A stretch of 31,259 nucleotides of DNA from a virus. Every line of letters starts with the position of its first letter. Positions within the stretch are counted from its first letter, which is position 1. The stretch is from the IMG/VR virus record IMGVR_UViG_3300029268_000088, positions 1-31,259 of that record; one strand, given 5' to 3'. Positions 1 through 8,059 of this stretch are shown here, piece after piece. Position numbers and translations under genes: made by a program. A model generated the notes under the pieces. The model did not search any database and was not told the DNA's origin. It saw only the letters and a program-made list of their open reading frames with translations.

Positions 1-20
1 GCTCGGAGACCGGCCCCTAC
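1..20. other. possible host flank outside the phage end
   Basis: GC-rich 20 bases that precede the TG of the putative phage terminus. Mu-like phages carry random host DNA outside both ends, so this would be host sequence if the end call at position 21 is right. It is too short to identify. It may equally be ordinary phage sequence if the end lies elsewhere. Confidence 0.4.
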
Positions 21-85
21 TGTAACAAAAATAAGTCGTAAAAGGGTAGTATAACCCAAAATATGTAACGCGAAAAGGGTACTAT
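21..85. repeat. putative right end of a Mu-like phage with two transposase-binding repeats
   Basis: TG dinucleotide at 21-22 opens TGTAACAAAAAT, matching the 5'-TG form of Mu-family termini. Two copies of AAAAGGGTA[G/C]TAT lie at 40-52 and 73-85, 33 bases apart (about three helical turns). TGTAAC itself recurs at 64-69. Tandem sites near the terminus are what a MuA-type transposase binds. The last tail-side gene stops inside the second copy, so nothing else fits between the genes and the end. The opposite end is outside the window, so the match between ends cannot be tested here. Confidence 0.55.
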
Positions 86-315
86 TTTACCTTTTTCGCT
101 TTTTTATTGTTCTTGAACATCAAGGTGTATTCTTTGACTATTTGCCAGTCTGATTCCTTTTTGCTTCCCTTGTCGCGCTCCTTAACGGTTAGGCGCTTAT
201 CAAGGTGCTCGGTCTTCTTTTCCTTTTCTACCTTTGAAGCCTTCTCAGTCTTGTTCGTAATTGCGGCTAAAGAGGGCATGGAAAGAAGCGTTACAACCAG
301 GAGAATACGGATCAT
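82..315 (-). CDS. small secreted lysine-rich protein at the phage end
   Basis: A 77-residue protein of unknown function. It opens with a clear Sec-type signal peptide (MIRILLVVTLLSMPSLAA, probable cleavage after Ala). The mature part is very rich in Lys and Glu and probably forms a charged helix. The start at 315 is chosen because GGAGG lies five bases upstream and its ATGA overlaps the stop of the preceding gene, showing translational coupling; an upstream in-frame start at 381 would run through that gene. It is the last gene before the putative phage terminus, a position where Mu carries non-essential accessory genes. Its role could be lysogenic conversion or virion-related; the sequence does not decide. 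Confidence 0.7.
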   Translation of the reverse strand: MIRILLVVTLLSMPSLAAITNKTEKASKVEKEKKTEHLDKRLTVKERDKGSKKESDWQIVKEYTLMFKNNKKAKKVK

Positions 316-776
316 AGGGACCTCCATTCCTGTTTGTATTGTGGCCACGTGGCGTTCAAGATCTGGTTTGTCTCGCTGCACTTGTCACAGACGTGGGTAT
401 AAAAGTACTCTTTTTCGGAGTATGGGGCTGGTGTCGCCTTGCCGTTAAATACCATTTGACCGCCACAACGTCCATGCGGATAGGCTTTTCTCAATGTTAT
501 AAACTCGCCGCGTTCCCACAAATCAGACACAGGACCATCTGCGGGCATACTATAACGGCACCTAAAGCAATTACAGATGCGTTTAACTGGTTCATTGGCC
601 TCTTGAACAGCTTTCAAGTTAGAGAGGCCTTCTGACCATACTGAAGACCTGACTTTCTCCTTGGCTGGGATGTCTTTATTTGTCAGCACTTGTAATCCCT
701 TAAAGAAGGGAAGAAATGCCAAAACAACGATCACTGTCAGTATGATTGTGCAAATACATGGACTTATGTTCTTCAT
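312..776 (-). CDS. membrane-anchored protein with paired cysteines
   Basis: A 154-residue protein not assignable to a family by eye. Residues 5-27 form one hydrophobic segment, giving an N-terminal membrane anchor. The C-terminal half holds several Cys pairs (CNCFRC near residue 70, a CGG near 104 and HVCDKC near 130) that could bind zinc or form disulfides outside the membrane. The start is preceded by GGAG with good spacing, and its ATG overlaps the stop of the upstream gene (ATGA). It is one of six consecutive genes at this end that all start with an export or anchor signal. Confidence 0.75.
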   Translation of the reverse strand: MKNISPCICTIILTVIVVLAFLPFFKGLQVLTNKDIPAKEKVRSSVWSEGLSNLKAVQEANEPVKRICNCFRCRYSMPADGPVSDLWERGEFITLRKAYPHGRCGGQMVFNGKATPAPYSEKEYFYTHVCDKCSETNQILNATWPQYKQEWRSL

Positions 777-1648
777 AGTGTCTCCAAAATAATGCCGTTT
801 TTCACGGCGTTCGTTACGCCATTGATGACCATATTGGTGGTCGCCCCTTCCCAGATGTTGTCTCCGTCGTCGATCAACAGCGTCCCGAGCAGATCGAATC
901 CTTTACCGCTTCCGGTTGGGCTTCCAAACAGAGCTTCTCCATTCCAGTCCCGGACAGAGTTTGTGAAGGCAATTGGGATCTCACAGCGGAACCAGTAGCA
1001 AGTGTGCGTGCCGGACTGCAGTGTTATAGGCACCAATACAGGAAAGGAGTTCGTTGTCGTCTCAGAGCTGAAGCGTTCAACCGTTCCGTCATCCCTGGTG
1101 CGTGCGTACTCGATCAGGATCACGGCAGGGTTAGTTGTCGCCGCCTCGTTAAAAGCAACGTAGTGATCTTCGCACGCCTTTCCGTTGACGTTGGTAGGCT
1201 GCACCCACACCGTACGGCCCAATACGTTCTGGCGGTCGTGATACGGAAGCCTGTCCGGGCTGTGCCAATCAAACGACAGGACCACGGTATTGTTTGTTTC
1301 AACGAAAGACTGGACCGCTGCTGACACATTGGTCGCTGTTGCGATTGCGTTGGTTGCGATAGATACCGAACTGACAGCCTGGGTGTTCGCCTGATAAGCT
1401 GGCATCAAAGCCCACTCCTGGCCGTGCCAGAAAAGCATCCGGAACAAAGAGGCTGCAGGATTGACTCCCTTGCTCCCGCCGCTAAGGGTGCACATGCACA
1501 CAAGCATGAACGCCACGACCTGCCCAGGGATTCCAAGCGACTTCCACACGCGGGACAGTTCTGCCATGTACTGACGCGCTGCTCCGCTTTCGTAATAGCG
1601 TGCAATCAGATACGCACAGAACAGAATGGCGATAAAGAAAATCAGCAT
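773..1648 (-). CDS. membrane-anchored tail-region protein
   Basis: A 291-residue protein of unknown function. Two hydrophobic stretches lie near the N-terminus (about residues 1-16 and 44-60), followed by a stretch rich in Asn, Thr, Ala and Val that resembles beta-structured phage fibre material and ends in a TN-rich tail. The start at 1648 is chosen because AAGGAGCT sits just upstream and it begins shortly after the previous stop at 1657; a longer reading to 1789 would overlap that gene and lacks such support. Operon position, following the fibre genes, suggests a tail or receptor-related role, but a membrane-anchored conversion protein is equally possible. Confidence 0.75.
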   Translation of the reverse strand: MLIFFIAILFCAYLIARYYESGAARQYMAELSRVWKSLGIPGQVVAFMLVCMCTLSGGSKGVNPAASLFRMLFWHGQEWALMPAYQANTQAVSSVSIATNAIATATNVSAAVQSFVETNNTVVLSFDWHSPDRLPYHDRQNVLGRTVWVQPTNVNGKACEDHYVAFNEAATTNPAVILIEYARTRDDGTVERFSSETTTNSFPVLVPITLQSGTHTCYWFRCEIPIAFTNSVRDWNGEALFGSPTGSGKGFDLLGTLLIDDGDNIWEGATTNMVINGVTNAVKNGIILETL

Positions 1649-1656
1649 ATAGCTCC

Positions 1657-2391
1657 TTACATAGGGGTGGGTTTGACAACGATTCCACCCACGACCTGAT
1701 ATAGGTTCGTCACTGACTGGACAACATTCGTCAGCGTGCAAGTCGCCCCCGCTCGACCGTCGACCGTGATCCCTCCGAAAACTAGCCAATAGAGTCCTGA
1801 ACCGGAAGCCCCTGTTGAGTTATCGACAATACGGAAGAATGCTTGTGTGTTATCCGGCTTCGCAAGGGTGAACTGATACGCTCGAACGGCATTCGTCACG
1901 CCTTCAGGAATGTCAGTGATCGCGACTGTGGCAGTGATGTTAGACCATGCTCCGCCGTTTAAGGATTGCCGCCAGTCCAGCACGGGTGCAACCAGCGGAA
2001 CCTGCTTGACGCTTCCGACAATGACGACATTTGAACTTGCAACGGCTACGCTATGGATTCGAATCGTCTGATTAGACGCGTCGTAAGGTACTCCGCCGAT
2101 GCTCTGCACATAAACGGTGGAGGTCACCACGAAGTTGGTCCTGTATTGATCCGTGCGAGCCATTGCCGCAATTGCAACTGTCTGGGCAGCCGTAGCCGAC
2201 GCCTGTAAAGCCTGTGCCTCGGTAAGCGTTGTCTCGGCTGTGGTCGTTGCATCGTTTACCTGCGCTGGGGTGGCTATGCTTTGAGCAGGACGCGTATTGC
2301 CAGAGTCATCAATCAAGACGGCTTTGCCAATCTCATTTGTTGTGGCCGCAATCAGGGACAAAGGGAAAAGAAAGAGGGCTATATACTTCAT
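1657..2391 (-). CDS. secreted fibre-like protein with coiled coil
   Basis: A 244-residue protein. It starts with a signal peptide (MKYIALFLFPLSLIAA). Residues of about 45-85 are Ala/Thr/Gln-rich heptad-like sequence suggesting a trimeric coiled coil. The remainder is beta-rich and contains two Gly/Ser turns. This shape suits a tail fibre or fibre accessory protein. The start at 2391 is chosen for AGGAG nine bases upstream and an ATGA overlap with the upstream fibre gene. A Sec signal on a cytoplasmically assembled tail protein would be unusual. No family was recognised. Confidence 0.75.
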   Translation of the reverse strand: MKYIALFLFPLSLIAATTNEIGKAVLIDDSGNTRPAQSIATPAQVNDATTTAETTLTEAQALQASATAAQTVAIAAMARTDQYRTNFVVTSTVYVQSIGGVPYDASNQTIRIHSVAVASSNVVIVGSVKQVPLVAPVLDWRQSLNGGAWSNITATVAITDIPEGVTNAVRAYQFTLAKPDNTQAFFRIVDNSTGASGSGLYWLVFGGITVDGRAGATCTLTNVVQSVTNLYQVVGGIVVKPTPM

Positions 2392-4430
2392 GGCAAAATC
2401 TCCTGGACTGCAAAGGTTCCGTTTGTGATGTCCCAGTACATGCGATAGGTCGCGTTTGTTCCGGCTGCTGTCCACGTTAGTGAGCTTCTTATCATTGTTG
2501 GGTGGGCCAGCGCGGACGCGTTGTGCACGTCGATTGGTACGCTTGCTGGAATTGTTAAGCTAAAGAACGTTGGAGTTCCTGTTCCTGTTCCGATGTAAAG
2601 GTTTCGAGCGCTTGTAGCGTTTCCACCCATTCGTTTAAGTCTTGCACACACGCGAAATGCGTTGGTGCTGACGGATGGGACATATATGGAAATTGATGTT
2701 TTGCCCATGGATGCCGGGATTGTGAATGGTGGCCCGCCGTCGCCCCATTCGCTCATTACGTCTGTTTCTAGGTCTCTTCGATAGATTTCGAGTTTGTACT
2801 GTTGGTCGCCTGCTTCGTTCTCGTATGCGTAAATATCGGCGTTGACGTATGTTCCCTGGACAGTTGTGAATGTGTTATTAGTATCTCCAACTGCAAGTAC
2901 ATAATCTCCGACATTTCCCGCAAGGAGTGCGACTACTGCGTTGGTTGCCAGTAAGCTTCCAGATGAGTCGCCCACATAGGTAGCGTTTGTTGGGGAGAAT
3001 GTAAAAGCCGTTGTTTTGGCTGCGGTCATTCTAACGACGAAGTTGGCCGATGATGATTGCGCTATTTGGTTGGATACTGTTGAAGCGCTGACAAAGTTGC
3101 TTGGGTTGGTGTTAGAATAAGCCCCAACTCGTGCAGCCGTAACAGAATGAGGATTGTCAGTTCGACTTAGATGTGCTACCGCTGCTAAGAATTCTGCTGA
3201 ATTCGTAGAAACCACTCCGCTTAAATCAATAGTTGCCACTGCCGCCTGAAGATCCGCCACCGATGCGAAGGTCTTCACAGTGTTTGTGAATATTCCAGTT
3301 GTTTTGTAAATGAAAAAAGAGCCGTAAGCCCCGTCTTGCGGTTGGACAGAAAAGGGGAAACCAACAGGTTCTAATGTCACATACCAAGCCGATGGAGGGT
3401 AGTCGGAATCTATTCGCGTGTTTAATGATCCGCTTTCTCCAACTGTAATAGTCCAGCCATTATCTGTCACGGTAGTTGTTGGATTAACTAGGTCTTTTGG
3501 AAACGTATATCCAGAAGGAAAAAGAGGGGGCATAAGGTTTCCGCTGAGGACATCCTCACCATAGGTAATCGTGTACTCTTCAACATTACCTGAGTTGACG
3601 AGCAACACAAGATTGGTTCCTGAAATTCTCACGAAATAGTTGCTGTCCAGGCTGACGATCTTGGTATTGTCATACGATGGTATCTGTGCGGCCGTGATCC
3701 ACGGCGGGTTCGTGATCGATGCAGCGTCATGCTCATGGCTCGACGGAGTATAGGTTGAAGGTGGATTTGTGATAGAGGACCATGCCTGATTATGATCGCT
3801 TGGTGGAAATATGGTTGGTTTACCTGAAATATCGTTCCAGGATGGAAGCCAATCGAATGCCCTATACAGACCCGCGTGAGAACCCCAGCTAAAGGCGATG
3901 GATGCCTTAAAAACTGTAGAAGTATATGTTGCATCCGTCGCGCTTACCTTCCCAGCCATTTCCGTCCAAAAGTTTGTTGACCAAGAGACTGGCAACGGGC
4001 TATTTGTGGAAGGGTAGTATAGGCCGGATAACTTGACTATGCCGCTTGCCCGCATGATCCGGGAGGCGTTCGCCTGGGCGCATTCAAGCGTCCAGGTTCC
4101 GGTTGTAAGCTGGTACGGAAGCCAGTCCTCGACGCTGATCCGGACGCTGGCCGTTCCGTTGGATCCAGCCGTGCCGCTAATCTGGAAGGATGTCCCGGCT
4201 TCCATTCCATTGGTTGTGGCGTGCAAGGTGACGGTTGCGCCGGTGATATCCATGACAGTACCGTATGAAAGGAACTGCATATCAAGGTCGACCGTCTCGC
4301 CTCGGCGAAGATTGAGCTGGTTCTCTTGAGGGTTGGATGTCTCAAGCTGGCGCTTGATCCGGCTCACGCTGATTTGGGCGGTTGCCGTCAGTGATAGCAT
4401 CAATGCTGTCAGTAGTAGGATTGTTCTCAT
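2388..4430 (-). CDS. putative tail fibre / receptor-binding protein with signal peptide
   Basis: A 680-residue protein. Residues 1-18 look like a signal peptide (MRTILLLTALMLSLTATA). About residues 35-145 resemble the beta-sandwich found at the N-terminus of baseplate upper (BppU-type) proteins: LRRGETVDLDM, then GTAS and TWTLECA strands. About 195-250 show repeated WNDISGKP / WSSITNPP / SHEHDAASI units typical of phage fibre shafts. The C-terminal 400 residues are beta-rich and Asn/Thr-rich and could be the receptor-binding tip. GGAGG lies five bases from the start at 4430, which overlaps the preceding stop as TAATG. Fibre assignment is fair; the exact receptor role is inference. Confidence 0.7.
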   Translation of the reverse strand: MRTILLLTALMLSLTATAQISVSRIKRQLETSNPQENQLNLRRGETVDLDMQFLSYGTVMDITGATVTLHATTNGMEAGTSFQISGTAGSNGTASVRISVEDWLPYQLTTGTWTLECAQANASRIMRASGIVKLSGLYYPSTNSPLPVSWSTNFWTEMAGKVSATDATYTSTVFKASIAFSWGSHAGLYRAFDWLPSWNDISGKPTIFPPSDHNQAWSSITNPPSTYTPSSHEHDAASITNPPWITAAQIPSYDNTKIVSLDSNYFVRISGTNLVLLVNSGNVEEYTITYGEDVLSGNLMPPLFPSGYTFPKDLVNPTTTVTDNGWTITVGESGSLNTRIDSDYPPSAWYVTLEPVGFPFSVQPQDGAYGSFFIYKTTGIFTNTVKTFASVADLQAAVATIDLSGVVSTNSAEFLAAVAHLSRTDNPHSVTAARVGAYSNTNPSNFVSASTVSNQIAQSSSANFVVRMTAAKTTAFTFSPTNATYVGDSSGSLLATNAVVALLAGNVGDYVLAVGDTNNTFTTVQGTYVNADIYAYENEAGDQQYKLEIYRRDLETDVMSEWGDGGPPFTIPASMGKTSISIYVPSVSTNAFRVCARLKRMGGNATSARNLYIGTGTGTPTFFSLTIPASVPIDVHNASALAHPTMIRSSLTWTAAGTNATYRMYWDITNGTFAVQEILP

Positions 4431-6784
4431 TATGGCCTCCATGCTGGTGTGTTAGTGGCTGGCGTAAAGCCACGCCCAAGGTGAGTAAAGTTCCAGTCGA
4501 CAACTATCATGATCCGTGAGTAGTTAAGTCTGTAGCCTACGCTGTACAGGTATTGCCAGCCAATTTCCCTAGGCCCGCTCGATGCAGTAGTCCAATCAAA
4601 GTAAGCGTAGCGGCTGGCAGGGTCTGCGTGTGTAATAGTACGCTCTGGGAGGTCAAAAGTGATAGGGCCTGTGGGGCTGTTGGTCTCATATATCTTTGTA
4701 AAAATAGCACGGTCTGTAAGCCCCAGATTGCCTGCCCCGTAATATTGACGGTCCAGTCCGTTTATTCGAGTTGATGGAACGGAGTGACTTGGTGTATTAA
4801 AAGTCAATCCGGGAGATGATATACCGAAGTTACCCTGATTCCAGTATTCGCCGTCGACCGTATGAGAATAGAAATCGCCAAGTGCTGTCCATGAGTAATA
4901 GGACTCAGTACTTGTTTCTATTGCTTCAGCCACGGCATAAACTTTGACGGCTGCCACGAAATTATTAGTCAGCGCCCAAAGCGACGGATAAACCACGCTG
5001 CACCCTGTAAAGGCATTATGCTTGCGTTCGTTGGAATATCCAAAAATGGTGACGTAGCTCCACCATTCCGGAGTAGAATCGATTGTCGCCAAGCCGCGTT
5101 CTTGAAACGAAAACAAAGTTTCGGCGAAGTAGATTGGCGAGGTAGCTGCATAATTATTGGTCGCTGTTTGGGTGATAGCCGAGAAGTCGGCCAGCAGATC
5201 AGCTTTCGTGTAGCTGTCATAATAAGCCGGTGCGTCGCCAGAGCCGTACTCAAACTCGCTGACATAGTTCGTATAAGGATGGCTGTAAACAATCTCAGTA
5301 CGGCCTGTGCAGGTCAAAGCATTTATACCGCCGATATAGACGGTCCGGTTCAAGTTCGTCAGGATCTGGGCGAAGGCATTCAGCTTGTTGGTCGTTATCC
5401 GGCGGTCATCCGTTGCCGTAAAAGCCGAGGCGACTGCGTTTGACGTTGCCGTGGCCGTGATAGCTGAAGAAGTCGAAAGGTCAGATGTCACGTTGAAATA
5501 AGCATTTGTTTTAGCATAAGCAGCTGTTTTAACTGATATCGCAACATAGATTGGCGCGACATTCGTCTGAGCTGGAACCCATATTTTGAGGACGGAAAGC
5601 GAGTTCGTAGGTGTCGGAATCGGATAGCCAGGATAATAAGGTTCCGGATATGCCATCACGTCTAAAAACTGATATGATGGACCGCCACCGCCAGAATACA
5701 TAAACAAATAATCCCCGGCGACAATGCTCCAAGCCAGGCTTTCGTAGGCTGCTGCCCCTTCTTTCTTGATATAAAAATTAATCTGCCAGTTTTGCGCCCA
5801 CGTCTTATTAATGGAATAGTCAGTTTCGTAAGGTCCACCAGAGTAGTTATAGAGGTAAATCGGAGAAGCGGCCGATGGAGGCTGAACGTATGCAGATTGA
5901 ATGGATGTGTGGCCGGAGACATCCATGATGCTGCAAAGCGAATAGCCGGGATTGTTGGTATCCGTCAAGCTGGCATTAAACGTCAAGGCAAGCGAATTCG
6001 TGCTGAGCCAGAAAAGGTTTGTATATGCCACATTGCTTGCCGAGTAGGCAAACATGGTCACACGGCTATGCGTCGGATAACTCCATTGCTCCCAGGGAAA
6101 GGCATAGGACCACTCAAAAGGCCACCCGGAGCCTGCGGTCTGAAATCCGTTGGTATTAGACAGGCTTAAGGCTGCGCCACGGCCGTAGACGAGATTAGCC
6201 AGGGGGACGTTTGTCAGGCTTACGGCCGTGTAGATCGGTCCTGATCCGTCATCGGTCGTAATGGTCTCATGGAAAAGGCTGTTGTTTGTCCATTGCCGGC
6301 TTGCGGTCGTAACGATGGTATCTGCAAAGGTGTTGGTCGAATACTGATAATAGCGATTAGTCACGGCCCAGCCGCCGCCGTTCAGTTCATCCACCACGTA
6401 TCCGGCCACTTCCTGCGTGTCGCAATAGCTGCCATAAGAAACAGCCAGCTCGGCTGTGTTGGAGAAGGTTGCCGATGTCCAGAATATAGCCCCGTCTGAC
6501 TTAGTAACGACCTGACGGACCTTGTTGGCCATGTTCAGGATGTCCTGATATTTGGTAGGCGAATAGATGCTGTTTGAGGGGTAAGCGTTGCCATAGCTGT
6601 TGACGGATTCCCAGTCCGGAACCTGCGTTCCAGTCAGGTAAGGCACGACTAGGACCTCTTGAACCTGCTCAAAGATATCGGCGGTATCCTCACCCATGAC
6701 GCGCGGATCAGCGGGACGGTTAAGCCAGACTACCCCTGCAACCAGGATTGCAGCAGAGATATAGTAATGACCGTATTTAATCAT
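4430..6784 (-). CDS. large membrane-anchored tail-tip or fibre protein, unknown family
   Basis: A 784-residue protein with no recognised family. An N-terminal hydrophobic segment (about residues 8-22) would anchor it in a membrane or act as an uncleaved signal. The rest is rich in Tyr, Thr, Ser and Asn, with many aromatic-rich beta stretches, resembling an adhesin or tail spike. The start is uncertain: Met codons at 6784, 6793 and a GTG at 6808 are all possible. 6784 is preferred because it begins directly after the upstream stop at 6786-6788, but no start has an ideal ribosome site. Its place after the tail-tip genes suggests a central tip or spike role. Confidence 0.65.
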   Translation of the reverse strand: MIKYGHYYISAAILVAGVVWLNRPADPRVMGEDTADIFEQVQEVLVVPYLTGTQVPDWESVNSYGNAYPSNSIYSPTKYQDILNMANKVRQVVTKSDGAIFWTSATFSNTAELAVSYGSYCDTQEVAGYVVDELNGGGWAVTNRYYQYSTNTFADTIVTTASRQWTNNSLFHETITTDDGSGPIYTAVSLTNVPLANLVYGRGAALSLSNTNGFQTAGSGWPFEWSYAFPWEQWSYPTHSRVTMFAYSASNVAYTNLFWLSTNSLALTFNASLTDTNNPGYSLCSIMDVSGHTSIQSAYVQPPSAASPIYLYNYSGGPYETDYSINKTWAQNWQINFYIKKEGAAAYESLAWSIVAGDYLFMYSGGGGPSYQFLDVMAYPEPYYPGYPIPTPTNSLSVLKIWVPAQTNVAPIYVAISVKTAAYAKTNAYFNVTSDLSTSSAITATATSNAVASAFTATDDRRITTNKLNAFAQILTNLNRTVYIGGINALTCTGRTEIVYSHPYTNYVSEFEYGSGDAPAYYDSYTKADLLADFSAITQTATNNYAATSPIYFAETLFSFQERGLATIDSTPEWWSYVTIFGYSNERKHNAFTGCSVVYPSLWALTNNFVAAVKVYAVAEAIETSTESYYSWTALGDFYSHTVDGEYWNQGNFGISSPGLTFNTPSHSVPSTRINGLDRQYYGAGNLGLTDRAIFTKIYETNSPTGPITFDLPERTITHADPASRYAYFDWTTASSGPREIGWQYLYSVGYRLNYSRIMIVVDWNFTHLGRGFTPATNTPAWRP

Positions 6785-6785
6785 G

Positions 6786-7283
6786 CTACTCATGGAATAG
6801 AATAACACTCCCCCTGCGGTCGCAGGTCACTGTGCAGGTCTGGCCGTCCGAGCTGGCCGTGATGTCATAGAGAGCCAACGGCAGCAATTCAGGTGTCGCT
6901 GGTGTCCAGACGTAATTCATCGCCGCCGTAATGACACCCGTGCTTGTATTGTAGACTACACACACAACGCCATTTGCAATGGTAACCGTGGGCTCGGTAG
7001 CCAATGTCAGATATTGGCTCTGGATCTGGAAGTGGCAGCGCGTCAATGTAATGATCCCGGAGGATATGCTTTTAATGTCAAAGGCTCGTGGATAAACGTT
7101 TGTTACCGGGCGAGACTCACGGCTTGGCTGCTGTGCAAGTGAAATTATTTTACCGTTAAGTGTCTGCTTTTCGGACAACCCGAGACCGGTCGTGACATTG
7201 TTTTTGATGATGGATATTACCATCGCTCTAATGTCATCTGCCCGAATCTCTTCTTCTTTTTTGGGTTGTCTTAACGAGTTCAT
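6786..7283 (-). CDS. tail-tip region protein, unknown family
   Basis: A 165-residue protein with no signal peptide. The N-terminal 30 residues are charged and helical (KKEEEIRADDIRAM). The rest is beta-rich, with small-residue strands and a late Cys pair (TCTVTC). The start overlaps the stop of the upstream gene (ATGA at 7280-7283), so the two are coupled. It lies between a tape-measure-linked protein and the large tip protein, which suggests a structural part of the tail tip. No catalytic motif is visible. Confidence 0.7.
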   Translation of the reverse strand: MNSLRQPKKEEEIRADDIRAMVISIIKNNVTTGLGLSEKQTLNGKIISLAQQPSRESRPVTNVYPRAFDIKSISSGIITLTRCHFQIQSQYLTLATEPTVTIANGVVCVVYNTSTGVITAAMNYVWTPATPELLPLALYDITASSDGQTCTVTCDRRGSVILFHE

Positions 7284-8059
7284 ACAGCCGGCGTTTCATA
7301 TAAGTCTGTATCCCAGGAGTCAGCACCCTGCCAAGTTTCCGTCCGTAGCCACGTCTTATCCTGCTGCTGAACTGCTTGATCCGAGTTCTTCAGATACACA
7401 TAATCCGCAATGTTTACCGTTGGCGTTTCGATCATTGCGCAATTGCCTGTATTCGGCATGCTGCTGTAGGTCGATTTTTTTGATATGACAGGGGAAAACG
7501 CAAGATAACCCTCAATCCCTGCTGCAAGCTTCTGGCAAACCTTCAGTGCTTCGCTATCTGCAGGTAGATCTTCCCAGTCAGCATCAACCATCGGATCCGC
7601 CTCGCGTGTCAATGTGTTTAGAGGCACTTGATAGTTGCGCTTGCGCTGCTGCGGTGAATCCCTCCAGGCTGATACCAGATCAATGCAGGTCTGTGTTGCA
7701 CCGCTTCCCTGGGAGACGAGTTTAGGGTTGGAAGTCAAAGGCTTCTCAATAGAAACCCAGTTAATTTCCCATGTGGTATCCAAAGCGTCAGGATATGTGT
7801 CGGTCGTGGTACCCTTGCTAACGATATTAAGCGTAAGCTTTGCCATTGCTCCCGGAAGCAGACGCATATCAGTTGATAGAATAACCCAGTCAATTTCATA
7901 CGTGCTGCCCTTAGCATACACACCATTCTGAAGGGCCTCCATGGTTGTACGCTTGCCCTTGATAACCACTTGCCGAGTAATCGTATCAGCAACCGTCTTG
8001 CCGCCCTCAGCCTGGACTTGGTTGTCACAGTTGCCTTTATAAGTTACTGGAGTGCTCAT
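7280..8059 (-). CDS. tail protein downstream of the tape measure
   Basis: A 259-residue protein of unknown family. It contains alternating polar/hydrophobic beta strands and no membrane segment or signal peptide. It starts with an ATGA overlap on the tape measure stop, so it is translationally coupled to it. In siphoviruses the gene after the tape measure usually encodes the distal tail protein or another tail tip component, and this is the most likely role. The sequence itself is not close enough to a known distal tail protein for a firm call. Confidence 0.7.
   Translation of the reverse strand: MSTPVTYKGNCDNQVQAEGGKTVADTITRQVVIKGKRTTMEALQNGVYAKGSTYEIDWVILSTDMRLLPGAMAKLTLNIVSKGTTTDTYPDALDTTWEINWVSIEKPLTSNPKLVSQGSGATQTCIDLVSAWRDSPQQRKRNYQVPLNTLTREADPMVDADWEDLPADSEALKVCQKLAAGIEGYLAFSPVISKKSTYSSMPNTGNCAMIETPTVNIADYVYLKNSDQAVQQQDKTWLRTETWQGADSWDTDLYETPAV

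Noticed and set aside
4008-4020. AAGGGTAGTATAG resembling the end repeats at 44-52
   Set aside because: Lies inside the fibre gene, single copy and partial; chance match is more likely than an internal transposase site.
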